In this document: piece after piece, positions 8,744 to 17,067 of the stretch
Layout: each line of letters opens with the position of its first letter
Numbering within the stretch: position 1 is the stretch's first letter
Position numbers and translations under genes: made by a program
Source: Candidatus Blastococcus massiliensis AP3
Lineage (GTDB): Bacteria; Actinomycetota; Actinomycetes; Mycobacteriales; Geodermatophilaceae
Assembly (NCBI RefSeq): GCF_000582785.1
Contig: NZ_HG931173.1
Coordinates: 991,387 to 1,055,386 of the forward strand
Length of the DNA stretch: 64,000 nucleotides
Direction: 5' to 3'
The notes under the pieces: generated by a model
Told to the model about the DNA's origin: nothing
Database searches by the model: none
Seen by the model: only the letters and a program-made list of their open reading frames with translations

Positions 8744-9154
8744 GTGGCCGACTCCACGACGACGACCACCGCCGATCCCGCGGCCCGTCGCGCGCACCCC
8801 GTCCACAGCGCGCTGGTCGGGCTGGCCTCGCTCGGCGTGCTCCTCCAGGGCGTCTGGGCCGGCCTGTTCATGGGCGGGTACGACTACGGCACCTGGGCCT
8901 CGGTGCACCAGCACGGGGGTGAGGCGACCGTCGCCCTGGCCTTCCTGGCCACGGTCGCCGCCGTCGTCTGGCTGCGGCACCGGACCGCCGTCGTCGTCGT
9001 CGGGACGACGCTGCTGTTCGTCCTCCTGGTCGTCCAGTGGCTCGTCGGCATGGCGATCGACGGCTCCTCGTGGGCCGTCGTCGTCCACGTGCCGCTGGCC
9101 ATGCTGCTCATGGGCCTGGCCTTCTGGCTGCCGACCCAGGCCCGCCGGTCCTAG
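8744..9154 (+). CDS. Small integral membrane protein, four predicted TM helices
   Basis: A 136-residue protein with hydrophobic stretches near residues 22-43, 58-75, 80-102 and 106-126, and a hydrophilic Thr/Ala-rich N-terminus. No catalytic motif is recognised and no family name can be given with confidence. GTG 8744 is preceded by GAGGAGAG at a proper distance. The frame is open back to 8621, but that extension is low-complexity and lacks a ribosome site. Its TAG stop lies in a CTAG tetranucleotide that also holds the stop of the convergent oxidoreductase. Confidence 0.75.
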   Translation: MADSTTTTTADPAARRAHPVHSALVGLASLGVLLQGVWAGLFMGGYDYGTWASVHQHGGEATVALAFLATVAAVVWLRHRTAVVVVGTTLLFVLLVVQWLVGMAIDGSSWAVVVHVPLAMLLMGLAFWLPTQARRS

Positions 9155-10086
9155 AAGGTCAAGACGATCCGGCCGCGGACGCCGCCGCGCTCGAGCAGCC
9201 GGTGCGCCTCCGCGGCCTCCTCGGCCGGGAAGGTCGTGGCCACGCGCAGGGTCACCGCGCCGTCCTCCACCTGCTGCCGCAGCCGGTCCAGCGCGGCCCG
9301 GTCCTCGGCCACCTTGCGCACCAGGGTCGGGAACACCCGCAGGTCGCGCCGACCGTCGCCCCGATAACCGCGGACGGTCGCCACCGCACCCCCGTCCTTC
9401 ACCGCGGGCAGCACGAGTTCGTCCTGCACCGACCCGTCGGCCAGCCCGTCCACGCCGTCCGGGAAGTGCTGCCGGATCTTGTCGGCGACGTCGTCCCCAC
9501 GCCGGACCACGAGGTCGGCACCGAGGTCGCGCACGAGCTGCTCGTCGGCCTCGGAGGCGTCGGCGATGACGGTGAGTCCGTCGGCCTTGGCCAGCTGGAC
9601 CACGTACCCGCCGTAGGAGCCGGCGGCCCCGGTCACCGCGAGCACCTGTCCCGCCGACAGCCCCATGAGGTCCAGCGAGAAGCGGGCGGTGAGCCCGTTC
9701 ATCGGCAGCGTCGCGGCCTCGACGGCGGTGGCGCCCTTCGGCGCCCGCACCACGGAGTCGCCCGGCAGCACCTTGTCCTCGCGGTAGCCGCCGTACGGGC
9801 CGAAGGGGACGACGACCCCCATCGCGAGGTCACCGACGGCGACGTGGTCCACGCCGTCCCCCACCTCGGCGACGACACCGGCGACGTCCATGCCGGGCAC
9901 CCACGGCGGGGTCTTGACCGGGTCGCGGCCGGCGTAGACCCCGGAGCGGGCATAGGTGTCGGTCGGGTTGACCGTGGCCGCCTGCACCCGCAGCCGTACC
10001 TGACCGGGCCCGAGCGGCTCCGGCTCGACGTCGACGATCTGCAGGGCCTCCGGCCCACCGAACTCGATCACTCCCGCTGCGCGCAT
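9151..10086 (-). CDS. NADPH:quinone oxidoreductase-like, zinc-free MDR family
   Basis: Medium-chain dehydrogenase/reductase of 311 residues. The GroES-like N-domain starts [15 protein letters not shown]; the Rossmann motif [17 protein letters not shown] is near residues 145-161. The cysteines and histidines of zinc-binding alcohol dehydrogenases are absent, which points to the quinone reductase/zeta-crystallin branch. The likely reaction is NADPH-dependent reduction of quinones or enones; the substrate is unknown. AGGAGGT abuts ATG 10086 with almost no spacer, an odd arrangement; GTG at codon 6 would have about 15 bases. The shorter protein would lose only five residues. Confidence 0.85.
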   Translation of the reverse strand: MRAAGVIEFGGPEALQIVDVEPEPLGPGQVRLRVQAATVNPTDTYARSGVYAGRDPVKTPPWVPGMDVAGVVAEVGDGVDHVAVGDLAMGVVVPFGPYGGYREDKVLPGDSVVRAPKGATAVEAATLPMNGLTARFSLDLMGLSAGQVLAVTGAAGSYGGYVVQLAKADGLTVIADASEADEQLVRDLGADLVVRRGDDVADKIRQHFPDGVDGLADGSVQDELVLPAVKDGGAVATVRGYRGDGRRDLRVFPTLVRKVAEDRAALDRLRQQVEDGAVTLRVATTFPAEEAAEAHRLLERGGVRGRIVLTF

Positions 10087-10115
10087 ACCTCCTGACTACA
10101 CCACCCGCCGGACGC

Positions 10116-10156
10116 ACCGCGGCCCCCGTCCCGGGAATCGGGACGGGGGCCGCGGT
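10116..10156 (-). terminator. Terminator hairpin of the acyl-CoA dehydrogenase gene
   Basis: A perfect 18-bp stem (10116-10133 with 10139-10156) with a GGAAT loop, immediately downstream of the stop at 10164. It is among the strongest hairpins in the window. Confidence 0.85.
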
Positions 10157-10163
10157 CGGTCTG

Positions 10164-11360
10164 CTACTTGAGCTTGTACTCCTTGAGCAGGCCGCGGCTG
10201 ATGATCGTCTTCTGGATCTCGCTGGTGCCCTCGCCGATGAGCAGGAACGGCGCCTCGCGCATGAGCCGCTCGATCTCGTACTCCTTGGAGTAGCCGTAGC
10301 CGCCGTGGATGCGGAAGGACTGCGTGGTGACCTCGGCGCAGTACTCGCTGGCCAGGGTCTTGGCCATGCCCGACTCGACGTCGCTGCGCTTGCCGGCGTC
10401 CTTGAGCCGGGCGGCGTTGACCATCATCAGGTGCGCGGCCTCGACCTTGATCGCCATCTCGGCGAGCTGGAAGGCGATCGCCTGGTGCTGGGCGATCGGC
10501 TTGCCGAAGGTCTCCCGCTGCTGGGCGTAGGCGATGGCGAGCTCGAAGGCGCGGATCGAGATGCCGCAGGCGCGGGCGGCGACGTTGACCCGCCCGACCT
10601 CGACGCCGTCCATCATGTGCGAGAAGCCCTTGCCGGGGGCGCCGCCGAGGATGTCCGAGGCCTTGGCCTGGTAGCCGTCGAACACCAGCTCGGTGGTGTC
10701 GACGCCCTTGTAGCCCATCTTGTCGATCTTGCCGGGGATGGTGACGCCCGGGACGACCTCGCCGAAGCCGGCCGGCTTCTCGACGAGGAAGGTGGTCAGG
10801 TTCTCGTGGGCCCGCTCCGCGCCCTCGTCGGTGCGGACCAGCGCGGCGACCAGCGTCGAGCTGCCGCCGTTGGTCAGCCACATCTTCTGGCCGTTGATCG
10901 TGTAGTTCCCGTCGGCGTTCTTCGTCGCCTTGGTGCGGATGGCGGCGACGTCGGAGCCCAGGCCGGGCTCGGACATCGAGAAGGCGCCGCGCACCTCGCC
11001 GGTGGCCATGCGCGGGAGGTAGTACTCCTTCTGCTCCTGCGTGCCGTGCTGGCGCAGCAGGTAGGCCACGATGAAGTGGGTGTTGATGACGCCGGAGACG
11101 CTCATCCAGCCGCGGGCGATCTCCTCGACCACCAGGGCGTAGGTGAGCAGCGACTCGCCGAGACCGCCGTACTCCTCGGGGATCATCAGGCCGAAGATGC
11201 CGAGCTCCTTGAGCCCGTCGACGATCTCCTGCGGGTAGGTGTCGCCGTGCTCGAGCTCCTGCGCGTTGGGGATGATCTCCCGGTCGACGAAACTCCTGAC
11301 CGTCGACAGGATCTCGCGCTGGATGTCGGTCAGGTCCGCGGTCTGGGCCAAGCGGGTCAT
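10164..11360 (-). CDS. Acyl-CoA dehydrogenase
   Basis: FAD flavoprotein of 398 residues that oxidises acyl-CoA thioesters to trans-2-enoyl-CoA. It has the three-domain ACAD layout: helical N-domain, a middle domain containing [20 protein letters not shown] and WLTNGG, and a C-terminal helical domain with [13 protein letters not shown] and [20 protein letters not shown]. The catalytic base is expected in the C-terminal region. The ending [15 protein letters not shown] is typical. GGAGGAG precedes ATG 11360 by four bases. It is monocistronic between an 18-bp terminator and a divergent gene. The acyl chain specificity cannot be read from sequence alone. Confidence 0.9.
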   Translation of the reverse strand: MTRLAQTADLTDIQREILSTVRSFVDREIIPNAQELEHGDTYPQEIVDGLKELGIFGLMIPEEYGGLGESLLTYALVVEEIARGWMSVSGVINTHFIVAYLLRQHGTQEQKEYYLPRMATGEVRGAFSMSEPGLGSDVAAIRTKATKNADGNYTINGQKMWLTNGGSSTLVAALVRTDEGAERAHENLTTFLVEKPAGFGEVVPGVTIPGKIDKMGYKGVDTTELVFDGYQAKASDILGGAPGKGFSHMMDGVEVGRVNVAARACGISIRAFELAIAYAQQRETFGKPIAQHQAIAFQLAEMAIKVEAAHLMMVNAARLKDAGKRSDVESGMAKTLASEYCAEVTTQSFRIHGGYGYSKEYEIERLMREAPFLLIGEGTSEIQKTIISRGLLKEYKLK

Positions 11361-11391
11361 CGGTCTCCTCCGGGGACTCCGGTGTCCATAG

Positions 11392-11405
11392 TTACCGGCA
11401 AGTAT
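11392..11405 (-). promoter_or_regulatory. Candidate operator/promoter of the acyl-CoA dehydrogenase gene
   Basis: TTACCGGCAAGTAT is a partial inverted repeat (TTAC...GTAT) overlapping a CATACT -10-like box, about 30-45 bases upstream of ATG 11360. TetR-type repressors often use TTAC...GTAA-like sites at fatty-acid genes; assignment here is inference. Confidence 0.3.
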
Positions 11406-11534
11406 GAGGTACACCCGACGGCCGCCCTCCGCGTGCCTGGTCCCGGGCTCCCGTGCGCGCCGACGCCGCCGGGGGCGCCCCTGCGTGGTGGAGTGGCACG
11501 ACCGGCGCCCGCCGACGAGCAGGAGGAGATTCCG

Positions 11535-12035
11535 ATGAGCACTCCCGACGACGGCACGGGAACCACGTCGCAGGGTGGCGGCCGCCATCCCGGCGAGCAG
11601 CCGACCGGGCAGCCCGGCTACGCACAGCCCCAGTACGGCGAACCGCAGTACGGCCAGCCCCAGCCCCCGTACGGCCAGCCTGCCTACGGGCAGCCGCAGT
11701 ACGGGCAGGCCCAGTACGGTCAGCCTCAGTACGGGCAACCTCAGTACGGGGCGCCCGGGTACGGCCCGCCGGGGTACGCCCCGGGCTACGCCTACAGCCG
11801 GCCGACCAACTCCTTGGCGATCGCCTCGCTGGTCCTGGCGTTCGTGTTCGCGCCCGCCGGGCTGATCACCGGCATCATCGCCCGCCGCCAGATCAAGCGG
11901 ACCAACGAGGACGGCGACGGCCTCGCCCTGGCCGGCATCATCGTCGGCGGCATCGCGACCGCCTTCTTCGTGCTGATGATCGTCATCTGGATCATCGCGG
12001 TGGCCTCGCTGGCCAACGACGGCTTCGCGCCCTGA
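11535..12035 (+). CDS. DUF4190 membrane protein with Tyr-Gly-Gln-Pro repeats
   Basis: A 166-residue protein whose first half is a proline/glutamine/tyrosine-rich cytoplasmic tail made of about ten copies of a YGQPQ-type pentamer, followed by a DUF4190 domain with two hydrophobic helices (about residues 96-117 and 134-160) separated by a basic [13 protein letters not shown] loop. The role of this family is unknown; such tails are common in actinobacterial membrane and cell-envelope proteins. AGGAGGAG precedes ATG 11535 by about six bases. Confidence 0.82.
   Translation: MSTPDDGTGTTSQGGGRHPGEQPTGQPGYAQPQYGEPQYGQPQPPYGQPAYGQPQYGQAQYGQPQYGQPQYGAPGYGPPGYAPGYAYSRPTNSLAIASLVLAFVFAPAGLITGIIARRQIKRTNEDGDGLALAGIIVGGIATAFFVLMIVIWIIAVASLANDGFAP
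11615..11772 (+). repeat. In-frame 15-bp tandem repeats encoding YGQPQ-type pentamers
   Basis: CAGTACGGNCAGCCN-type units recur with synonymous variation and a few substitutions (E, A, P for Q). Amino-acid conservation with silent drift indicates selection on the repeat protein sequence. Confidence 0.7.
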
Positions 12036-12116
12036 GTCCGTGCCCGCTCGCCGGGGGGCGATGAGTTCCCGGCCCCCCGGCGGTCAGAGGGGAAACGACC
12101 GCGCAGGGAGGGCCTC

Positions 12117-12761
12117 GTGAGCCAGCTGCTCAAAGTCCAGAACTTCTTCGTCTCCAGCGACGGCTTCGGCGCCGGCGAGGGGCAGAGCCTCGAGCGGCCG
12201 TTCGGCCACGCCGACCCCGTCGTCCTCGGCGGCTGGGCCTTCGCGACGGCGAGCTGGCCCAACCGCACCGACGGCGCCGGGAGCCGCGGCCTGGACGACT
12301 ACCTGGTCCGCGACTTCGCCCACGGCATCGGCGCCGAGATCATGGGCGCCCACAAGTTCAGCCCGCACCGCGGCCCGTGGACCGACCACGAGTGGAAGGG
12401 GTGGTGGGGCGACGAGCCCCCGTTCCACACCCCGGTGTTCGTGCTGACCCACCATGTCCGGCCGTCGTTCGCGCTGTCGGACACCACCTTCCACTTCGTC
12501 GACGCCGATCCGGCGACGGCCCTGGCGCAGGCGAGGGCGGCGGCCGAGGGCAAGGACGTCCGGCTCGGCGGCGGCGCCACCACGATCCGGGAGTTCCTGG
12601 ACGCGGACCTCGTCGACACCCTGCACGTGGCGGTCGCGCCGGTGGAGATCGGCCGCGGCGTGCGGCTCTGGGAGTCCCCCGACGAGCTGCGGGACCGCTA
12701 CCACTGCGACGTCGTCCCCAGCCCGAGCGGCGTGACCCACCACCTGTTCTGGCGGAAGTAG
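12117..12761 (+). CDS. Dihydrofolate reductase-like protein, RibD C-terminal family
   Basis: A 214-residue single-domain protein of the RibD C-terminal/DHFR fold. It shows the N-terminal strand LLKVQNFFVSSDGF, a central IMGAHKFSP (the conserved MGR/K region), and the nucleotide-binding VRLGGGATTIREFLDADLVDTLHVAVAPV near residues 140-170. In Actinobacteria these proteins are NADPH-dependent reductases of unknown substrate and are not the deaminase-reductase of riboflavin synthesis, since the deaminase half and other rib genes are absent. GTG 12117 has GGGAGG upstream. Confidence 0.85.
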   Translation: MSQLLKVQNFFVSSDGFGAGEGQSLERPFGHADPVVLGGWAFATASWPNRTDGAGSRGLDDYLVRDFAHGIGAEIMGAHKFSPHRGPWTDHEWKGWWGDEPPFHTPVFVLTHHVRPSFALSDTTFHFVDADPATALAQARAAAEGKDVRLGGGATTIREFLDADLVDTLHVAVAPVEIGRGVRLWESPDELRDRYHCDVVPSPSGVTHHLFWRK

Positions 12762-12769
12762 CCGCGAAC

Positions 12770-12808
12770 GACGACGGCCGCCCGGGGTTGCCCCGGGCGG
12801 CCGTCGTC
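12770..12808. terminator. Bidirectional terminator hairpin
   Basis: A perfect 18-bp stem (12770-12787 with 12791-12808) and a TTG loop between the convergent RibD-like and CoA-ester lyase genes. Confidence 0.85.
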
Positions 12809-12818
12809 TGCTGTCGGG

Positions 12819-13772
12819 TTACTCCTCCGGGGGCGTGAAGGACGACGTCCGGGACAGGCCCGCGGCGCGCCCCTTGCCGGCGATGACCAGCGCCATCTTG
12901 CGGCTGGCCTCGTCGATCATCTCGTCGCCGAGCATGGCCGAGCCCTTCTTGCCGCCGGCCTCCGACGTCGCCCAGTCGTAGGCGTCGAGGATCAGCTCGG
13001 CGTGGTCGTAGTCCTCCTGCGACGGCGCGTAGATCTCGTTGGCGGCGTCGATCTGGCCCGGGTGCAGGACCCACTTGCCGTCGAAGCCGAGCATCGCCGA
13101 GCGCTTGGCGACCTCCTCGAAGGCGGGCACGTCGCGCACCTGCAGGAAGGGGCCGTCGATGGCCTGCACACCACGGGCGCGGGCGGCCATGAGGATCTGC
13201 ATGAGGATGTAGTGGAACGGGTCGCCCGGGTAGTCGGGGTGCAGCGCACCCACCACCAGCGACTTCATGTTGATCGAGGCCATGAAGTCGGCGGGGCCGA
13301 AGATGATCGTCTCGATGCGGTCGCTGGCGAAGGCGATGTCGTTGACGTTGATGAGGCCCTGGGCGGTCTCGATCTGCGCCTCGATGCCGATCCTGCCGAC
13401 CTCGTAGCCGTTGGCCTTCTCGATCTGGGTCAGCAGCATGTCCAGCGCCTTGACCTGCGCGGCGTCCTGCACCTTCGGCAGCATGATCGCGTCGAGATTG
13501 GCGCCGGCACCGCCGACGACCTCGAGCACGTCCTGGAACGTCCACTCCGTCGTCCAGTCGTTGACGCGGACGGTGCGGATCTTGTCGCCCCAGCCGCCCT
13601 CGTTCAGGGCGGCCACGATGTTCTTGCGGGCGCCGGGCTTGGCCAGCGGCGCGCACGCGTCCTCGAGGTCGAGGAACACCTGGTCGGCCGGGAGCCCCTT
13701 GGCCTTCTCGAGGAACCGGGGGTTGCTGCCGGGAACGGCCAGGTTGGAACGGCGGGATCGGAGCTCGGCCAC
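12819..13772 (-). CDS. CoA ester lyase, HpcH/HpaI aldolase family
   Basis: TIM-barrel lyase of 317 residues that cleaves or forms (S)-malyl-CoA- or citramalyl-CoA-type thioesters. Motifs are FLDLEDACAPLAKPGAR (metal/CoA region near residues 34-50), the catalytic/metal Glu in GIEAQIETAQGL, and ETIIFGPADFMASINM. The C-terminal GSAMLGDEMIDEASRKMALVI is typical of the actinobacterial CitE/Mcl-like lyases. GAGAGG lies four bases before GTG 13772; the frame upstream to 13928 is an extension without similarity. No other citrate lyase or ethylmalonyl-CoA genes are near, so the physiological substrate is open. Confidence 0.87.
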   Translation of the reverse strand: MAELRSRRSNLAVPGSNPRFLEKAKGLPADQVFLDLEDACAPLAKPGARKNIVAALNEGGWGDKIRTVRVNDWTTEWTFQDVLEVVGGAGANLDAIMLPKVQDAAQVKALDMLLTQIEKANGYEVGRIGIEAQIETAQGLINVNDIAFASDRIETIIFGPADFMASINMKSLVVGALHPDYPGDPFHYILMQILMAARARGVQAIDGPFLQVRDVPAFEEVAKRSAMLGFDGKWVLHPGQIDAANEIYAPSQEDYDHAELILDAYDWATSEAGGKKGSAMLGDEMIDEASRKMALVIAGKGRAAGLSRTSSFTPPEE

Positions 13773-13956
13773 AGTGCCTCTCTTCGTGCAGACGACGACG
13801 TCTTCAGCTTGCTCGCAGGGTAGCGACGCGGTGATCACGTCGCTCACCCACCAACGACGTCTCCGCCGGGTCGGGTGAGCGGATGTGGTCGACGACACGG
13901 GCGGACTCGCCGGATCGGGCGACAGCACCTGCGCAGCCGGCGCCGCAGGAGCCGGC

Positions 13957-14931
13957 CTACGTGGCGGGCTCGACCAGCGTCGTCGGCCTGCTGCCCCGCA
14001 CGACCAGGGCCACCCCGGCGACGACGGCGACCATCCCCGGGAGGGCCAGCAGCGGTGGCGCCTGCTGCAGCAGCACGAGCGCGACCAGCGTCGCGCCCGG
14101 CACCTCGAGCAGGATGACCAGGCTGACCATGGTCGGGCCCACCGTGGAGAGGACCTGGTTGAGCAGGGTGTGCCCCAGCAACTGGGCGCAGACGGTGATC
14201 GCCCCGATCAGCAGCCAGTCACGGGTGCTGAAGCCGGTGAGCGGCACGTCGGCCAGCAGTGCTCCGGCGGCCACGGCCACGGCGCAGACGGAGTAGGCGA
14301 TGACGGCGTAGACCGACGTCGGCAGTCGTTCCCGCGCCCGGGCACCGGCCAGGACGTAGCCGCCGGCGAAGATGGCCCCGAGCAGTGCCAGCCCGTCGCC
14401 GGCCAGGGCCTCGAGGCTGACCGCGACGTCGACGCCGGCGATGAGGCCCGCCCCCGCGATGGCGAGCACCAGCCCCCACCACACCGTGGCCGGCAGCCGG
14501 ATCCCGGTGAACCGGGCGACCAGCGCCGTCCAGATGGGGGTCGTGGTGACCAGCGCGGTCGAGGCGGCGACCGTCGTCATGTTCAGGCTCGGCAGCCACG
14601 CCGCGAAGTGGGCGGCGAGGAAGAGGCCGGCCAGCACCGAGCTGCCCAGGTCGCGGGGCCGCAGACCGGCCAGGCTCGACCGCTCGCGGAGCAGCAGCGG
14701 CAGGAGCGCGACCGCTCCTCCGGCGTTGCGCCAGAACGCGATCGCGAGCACGGGTGCGACCGCCATCGCGGTCAGCGGGCCGGAGAACGAGACCCCCGCG
14801 ACCGCGATGCCCATGAGGACGACGTCCCGACCACCGGGACGCGAGACCGCCCAGGGAGACGACCCGGCCTGGCCCTCTTGCAGGGTCCCACCGCGAGCCT
14901 GCGAGCGGTGGGCGGCAAGAGGGTCCTTCAC
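13957..14931 (-). CDS. EamA/DMT family transporter
   Basis: Ten-helix drug/metabolite exporter with two EamA repeats, beginning near GIAVAGVSFSGPL and ending in a Leu/Val-rich helix. The start is uncertain. GTG 14931 overlaps the phzF stop in GTGA, like other coupled pairs here, and gives 324 residues; but the first ~20 codons then read through a hairpin repeat (14873-14923). ATG 14814 gives 285 residues and leaves little sequence ahead of helix 1. The overlap start is chosen because helix 1 needs upstream residues. It is probably co-expressed with phzF. Confidence 0.8.
   Translation of the reverse strand: MKDPLAAHRSQARGGTLQEGQAGSSPWAVSRPGGRDVVLMGIAVAGVSFSGPLTAMAVAPVLAIAFWRNAGGAVALLPLLLRERSSLAGLRPRDLGSSVLAGLFLAAHFAAWLPSLNMTTVAASTALVTTTPIWTALVARFTGIRLPATVWWGLVLAIAGAGLIAGVDVAVSLEALAGDGLALLGAIFAGGYVLAGARARERLPTSVYAVIAYSVCAVAVAAGALLADVPLTGFSTRDWLLIGAITVCAQLLGHTLLNQVLSTVGPTMVSLVILLEVPGATLVALVLLQQAPPLLALPGMVAVVAGVALVVRGSRPTTLVEPAT
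14873..14923. repeat. Hairpin repeat element inside the eamA N-terminus
   Basis: Nine-base outer arms CCCTCTTGC/GCAAGAGGG (14873-14881, 14915-14923), a 5/2 internal loop, eight-base inner arms CCCACCGC/GCGGTGGG, and a ten-base loop. It lies just after the phzF stop on the minus strand. It looks like an intergenic REP-type unit that has become part of the downstream reading frame. Confidence 0.5.
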
Positions 14932-15803
14932 CGGGACGGCACCCGGATCCGGCCGCTCGCCACCGGGACGACCGCACCGCGGACGGTGGCGGCGACGGCC
15001 CGGCCGGCGACCGCCGTCACCGTGCACTCGAGCACCGAGGGGCGACCCATCCGCTCGCCCTGGCGCACCGTGAACGACGACGTCGCCTCGCCGGGGAGCA
15101 GTCCGGTCTCCACCAGCCAGACGCCGGCGCCCAGGGCGGCCGAGCCCGTGGCCGGGTCCTCTCCCCACGCCAGGTCGGCGGCGAAGACGCGCGCGTGGAC
15201 GGTGGCCGTCGCCGCGTCCCACGACAGGACGGAGACCCCCTCCCCCACCGTCAGCTCGCGCAGCGCAGCCGGATCGGGGACGGCGCGGTCCACGGCGTCG
15301 GGCCGCACGGAGAGATACGCGAAGGGCAGGCCGCAGCCGGCGACCTCGACCGGCACGCCGGTGGCGTCGTCCGCGGGCAGGCCCATCGCGCGGGCGAGCT
15401 CGGCCGCGGCGGGGCCGTCGTCGAGAGTGGGGGTCCCACCGGACAGCGTGGCGCCGACGGCGTCCGCCACGACGTCGAGGACGCCCGCGCCGCACTCCTG
15501 ACGCACGGTGCCGGCCGACAGCCGCCCGGCCCGCACCAGCGTGTGCGCCGCGCCGACGCTCGGGTGGCCGGCGAAGGGCAGTTCGGCGTAGGGCGTGAAG
15601 ATGCGGACGCGGTAGTCGGCCCCGGGCTCCGTGGGAGCGCAGAGGAACGACGTCTCGGAGAGGTGGAACTCGTTGGCCAGCGCCTGACACTGCTCCGTGC
15701 TCAGGCCGTCGGCGTCGAAGACGACGGCCAGCGGATTGCCCGCGAAGGCCCGGGGCGCGAACACGTCGACGATCTCGTAATCCAGCATCTCCCGGCCGTT
15801 CAC
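14928..15803 (-). CDS. PhzF family isomerase/epimerase-like protein
   Basis: A 291-residue protein of the diaminopimelate-epimerase fold, with N-terminal YEIVDVFAPRAFAGNPLAVVFDA, the active-site region FLCAPTE and PYAELPFAGHPSVGAAHTL, and C-terminal GEDPATGSAALG. PhzF itself isomerises dihydro-3-hydroxyanthranilate, but most relatives outside phenazine clusters have no known substrate, and no phenazine genes are present here. GTG 15803 is preferred over ATG 15788: a TACCGT box stands seven bases before the GTG, whereas GGGAG abuts the ATG with no spacer. Confidence 0.85.
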   Translation of the reverse strand: MNGREMLDYEIVDVFAPRAFAGNPLAVVFDADGLSTEQCQALANEFHLSETSFLCAPTEPGADYRVRIFTPYAELPFAGHPSVGAAHTLVRAGRLSAGTVRQECGAGVLDVVADAVGATLSGGTPTLDDGPAAAELARAMGLPADDATGVPVEVAGCGLPFAYLSVRPDAVDRAVPDPAALRELTVGEGVSVLSWDAATATVHARVFAADLAWGEDPATGSAALGAGVWLVETGLLPGEATSSFTVRQGERMGRPSVLECTVTAVAGRAVAATVRGAVVPVASGRIRVPSR

Positions 15804-15810
15804 GGCGCCG

Positions 15811-15820
15811 ACGGTAGCCT
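15811..15820. promoter_or_regulatory. Shared bidirectional -10 box for phzF and the CBS-domain gene
   Basis: ACGGTAGCCT reads TACCGT on the minus strand (seven bases before phzF GTG 15803) and TAGCCT on the plus strand (eight bases before GTG 15829). The two hexamers share the central TA. Neither gene has a Shine-Dalgarno sequence. Confidence 0.5.
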
Positions 15821-15828
15821 TGCCGACC

Positions 15829-17067
15829 GTGACCACGGTGACCAGGGCGTACGTCTCGAGGCTCGCCGGATTGACCGTGTTCGACCCCAACGGCGACCGC
15901 GTCGGCAAGGTGCGCGACGTCGTCGTCGCCCTGCGGGTGGGCGCCGCTGCGCCCTGGGTGCTCGGCCTGGTCGTCGAGGTCGTCGCCCGCCGCCGGATCT
16001 TCGTGCCGATGGGCCGGGTCACCACCATCGATCCGAACTCGGTGACGCTGGCCTCGGGCACGCTGAACGTGAAGCGCTTCGAGCAGCGGGCCGGCGAGAC
16101 GCTGGTGCTCGGCGAGCTACTGGACCGCCGGGTGACGATCAGCGAGTCCGACCGCGCCGCGCACGTCGTCGACGCGGGCATGGAGCAGACCCGCACCGGC
16201 GACTGGATCCTGTCGCGCCTCGCCGTGCAGGAGCCCGGCCGCCTGGGGCGGCGGGGGCAGCTGCACCAGCTCGCCTGGGACGAGGTCGCCGGGCTCGCGC
16301 TGCCCCAGACCGGCCAGGGCGCGGAGACGCTGATCGCCACCTACCGCGAGCTGAACGCCGCCGACATGGCGCACGCCCTGCAGGAGCTGCCGAGCAAGCG
16401 GCGGCACGAGGTCGCCGAGGCCATGGACGACCAGCGGCTGGCCGACGTCCTCGGCGAGCTGCCCGAGGCCGAGCAGATCACCATCCTGGGAACCCTCCAG
16501 GAGAGCCGCGCCGCCGACGTCCTGGAGGAGATGGACCCCGACGACGCCGCGGACCTGCTGGCCGAGCTGCCCAACGTCGACCGCAACCGGCTGCTGGAGC
16601 TGATGGAGCCCGACGAGGCCGAATCGGTGCGCCAGCTGCTGAAGTACTCCGAGGACACCGCCGGCGGCATCATGACCAGCGAGCCGGTGATCCTCAGCCC
16701 GGACGCCACCGTCGCCGAGGCGCTGGCCCGCGTCCGCGAGCCGGAGCTCAGCCCGGCACTGGCCAGCCAGGTCTACGTGTGCCGCCCGCCGTCGGCCACC
16801 CCCACCGGCCGCTACCTCGGGCTGGCGCACATCCAGCGGCTGCTGCGGGAACCACCGTCGACGCTGGTCAGCGGGGCGCTCGACGACCTCGAGCCGCTGC
16901 GTCCGGAAGCTCCGCTGGCGGAGGTCACGCGCTACTTCGCCACCTACAACCTGGTGGCCGCGCCGGTGGTGGACGCGCAGGGTCGCCTGGTCGGCGCGGT
17001 GAGCGTCGACGACGTCCTGGACCACCTGCTGCCCGACGACTGGCGCGAGAAGGCCCGTCGTGGCTGA
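15829..17067 (+). CDS. MgtE N-terminal/CBS domain protein (Rv1232c-like)
   Basis: Cytoplasmic protein of 412 residues. It has a PRC-barrel-like N-domain (SRLAGLTVFDPNGDRVGKVRDVVV), an MgtE_N domain of repeated helices near residues 170-275 (ADMAHALQELPSKRRHEVAEAM and similar), then a CBS pair near 285-410. The membrane channel of true MgtE is lacking, so it is more likely a Mg2+- or nucleotide-sensing regulator than a transporter. The next gene (DUF1003) overlaps by eight bases, as in the M. tuberculosis Rv1232c-Rv1231c pair. Start choices are TTG 15820, GTG 15829 or GTG 15838; 15829 fits the leaderless box. Confidence 0.85.
   Translation: MTTVTRAYVSRLAGLTVFDPNGDRVGKVRDVVVALRVGAAAPWVLGLVVEVVARRRIFVPMGRVTTIDPNSVTLASGTLNVKRFEQRAGETLVLGELLDRRVTISESDRAAHVVDAGMEQTRTGDWILSRLAVQEPGRLGRRGQLHQLAWDEVAGLALPQTGQGAETLIATYRELNAADMAHALQELPSKRRHEVAEAMDDQRLADVLGELPEAEQITILGTLQESRAADVLEEMDPDDAADLLAELPNVDRNRLLELMEPDEAESVRQLLKYSEDTAGGIMTSEPVILSPDATVAEALARVREPELSPALASQVYVCRPPSATPTGRYLGLAHIQRLLREPPSTLVSGALDDLEPLRPEAPLAEVTRYFATYNLVAAPVVDAQGRLVGAVSVDDVLDHLLPDDWREKARRG

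Noticed and set aside
11615-11772. Short tandem repeat as a CRISPR or mobile repeat
   Set aside because: Units are in frame, vary silently and encode a YGQP tail; it is a coding repeat.
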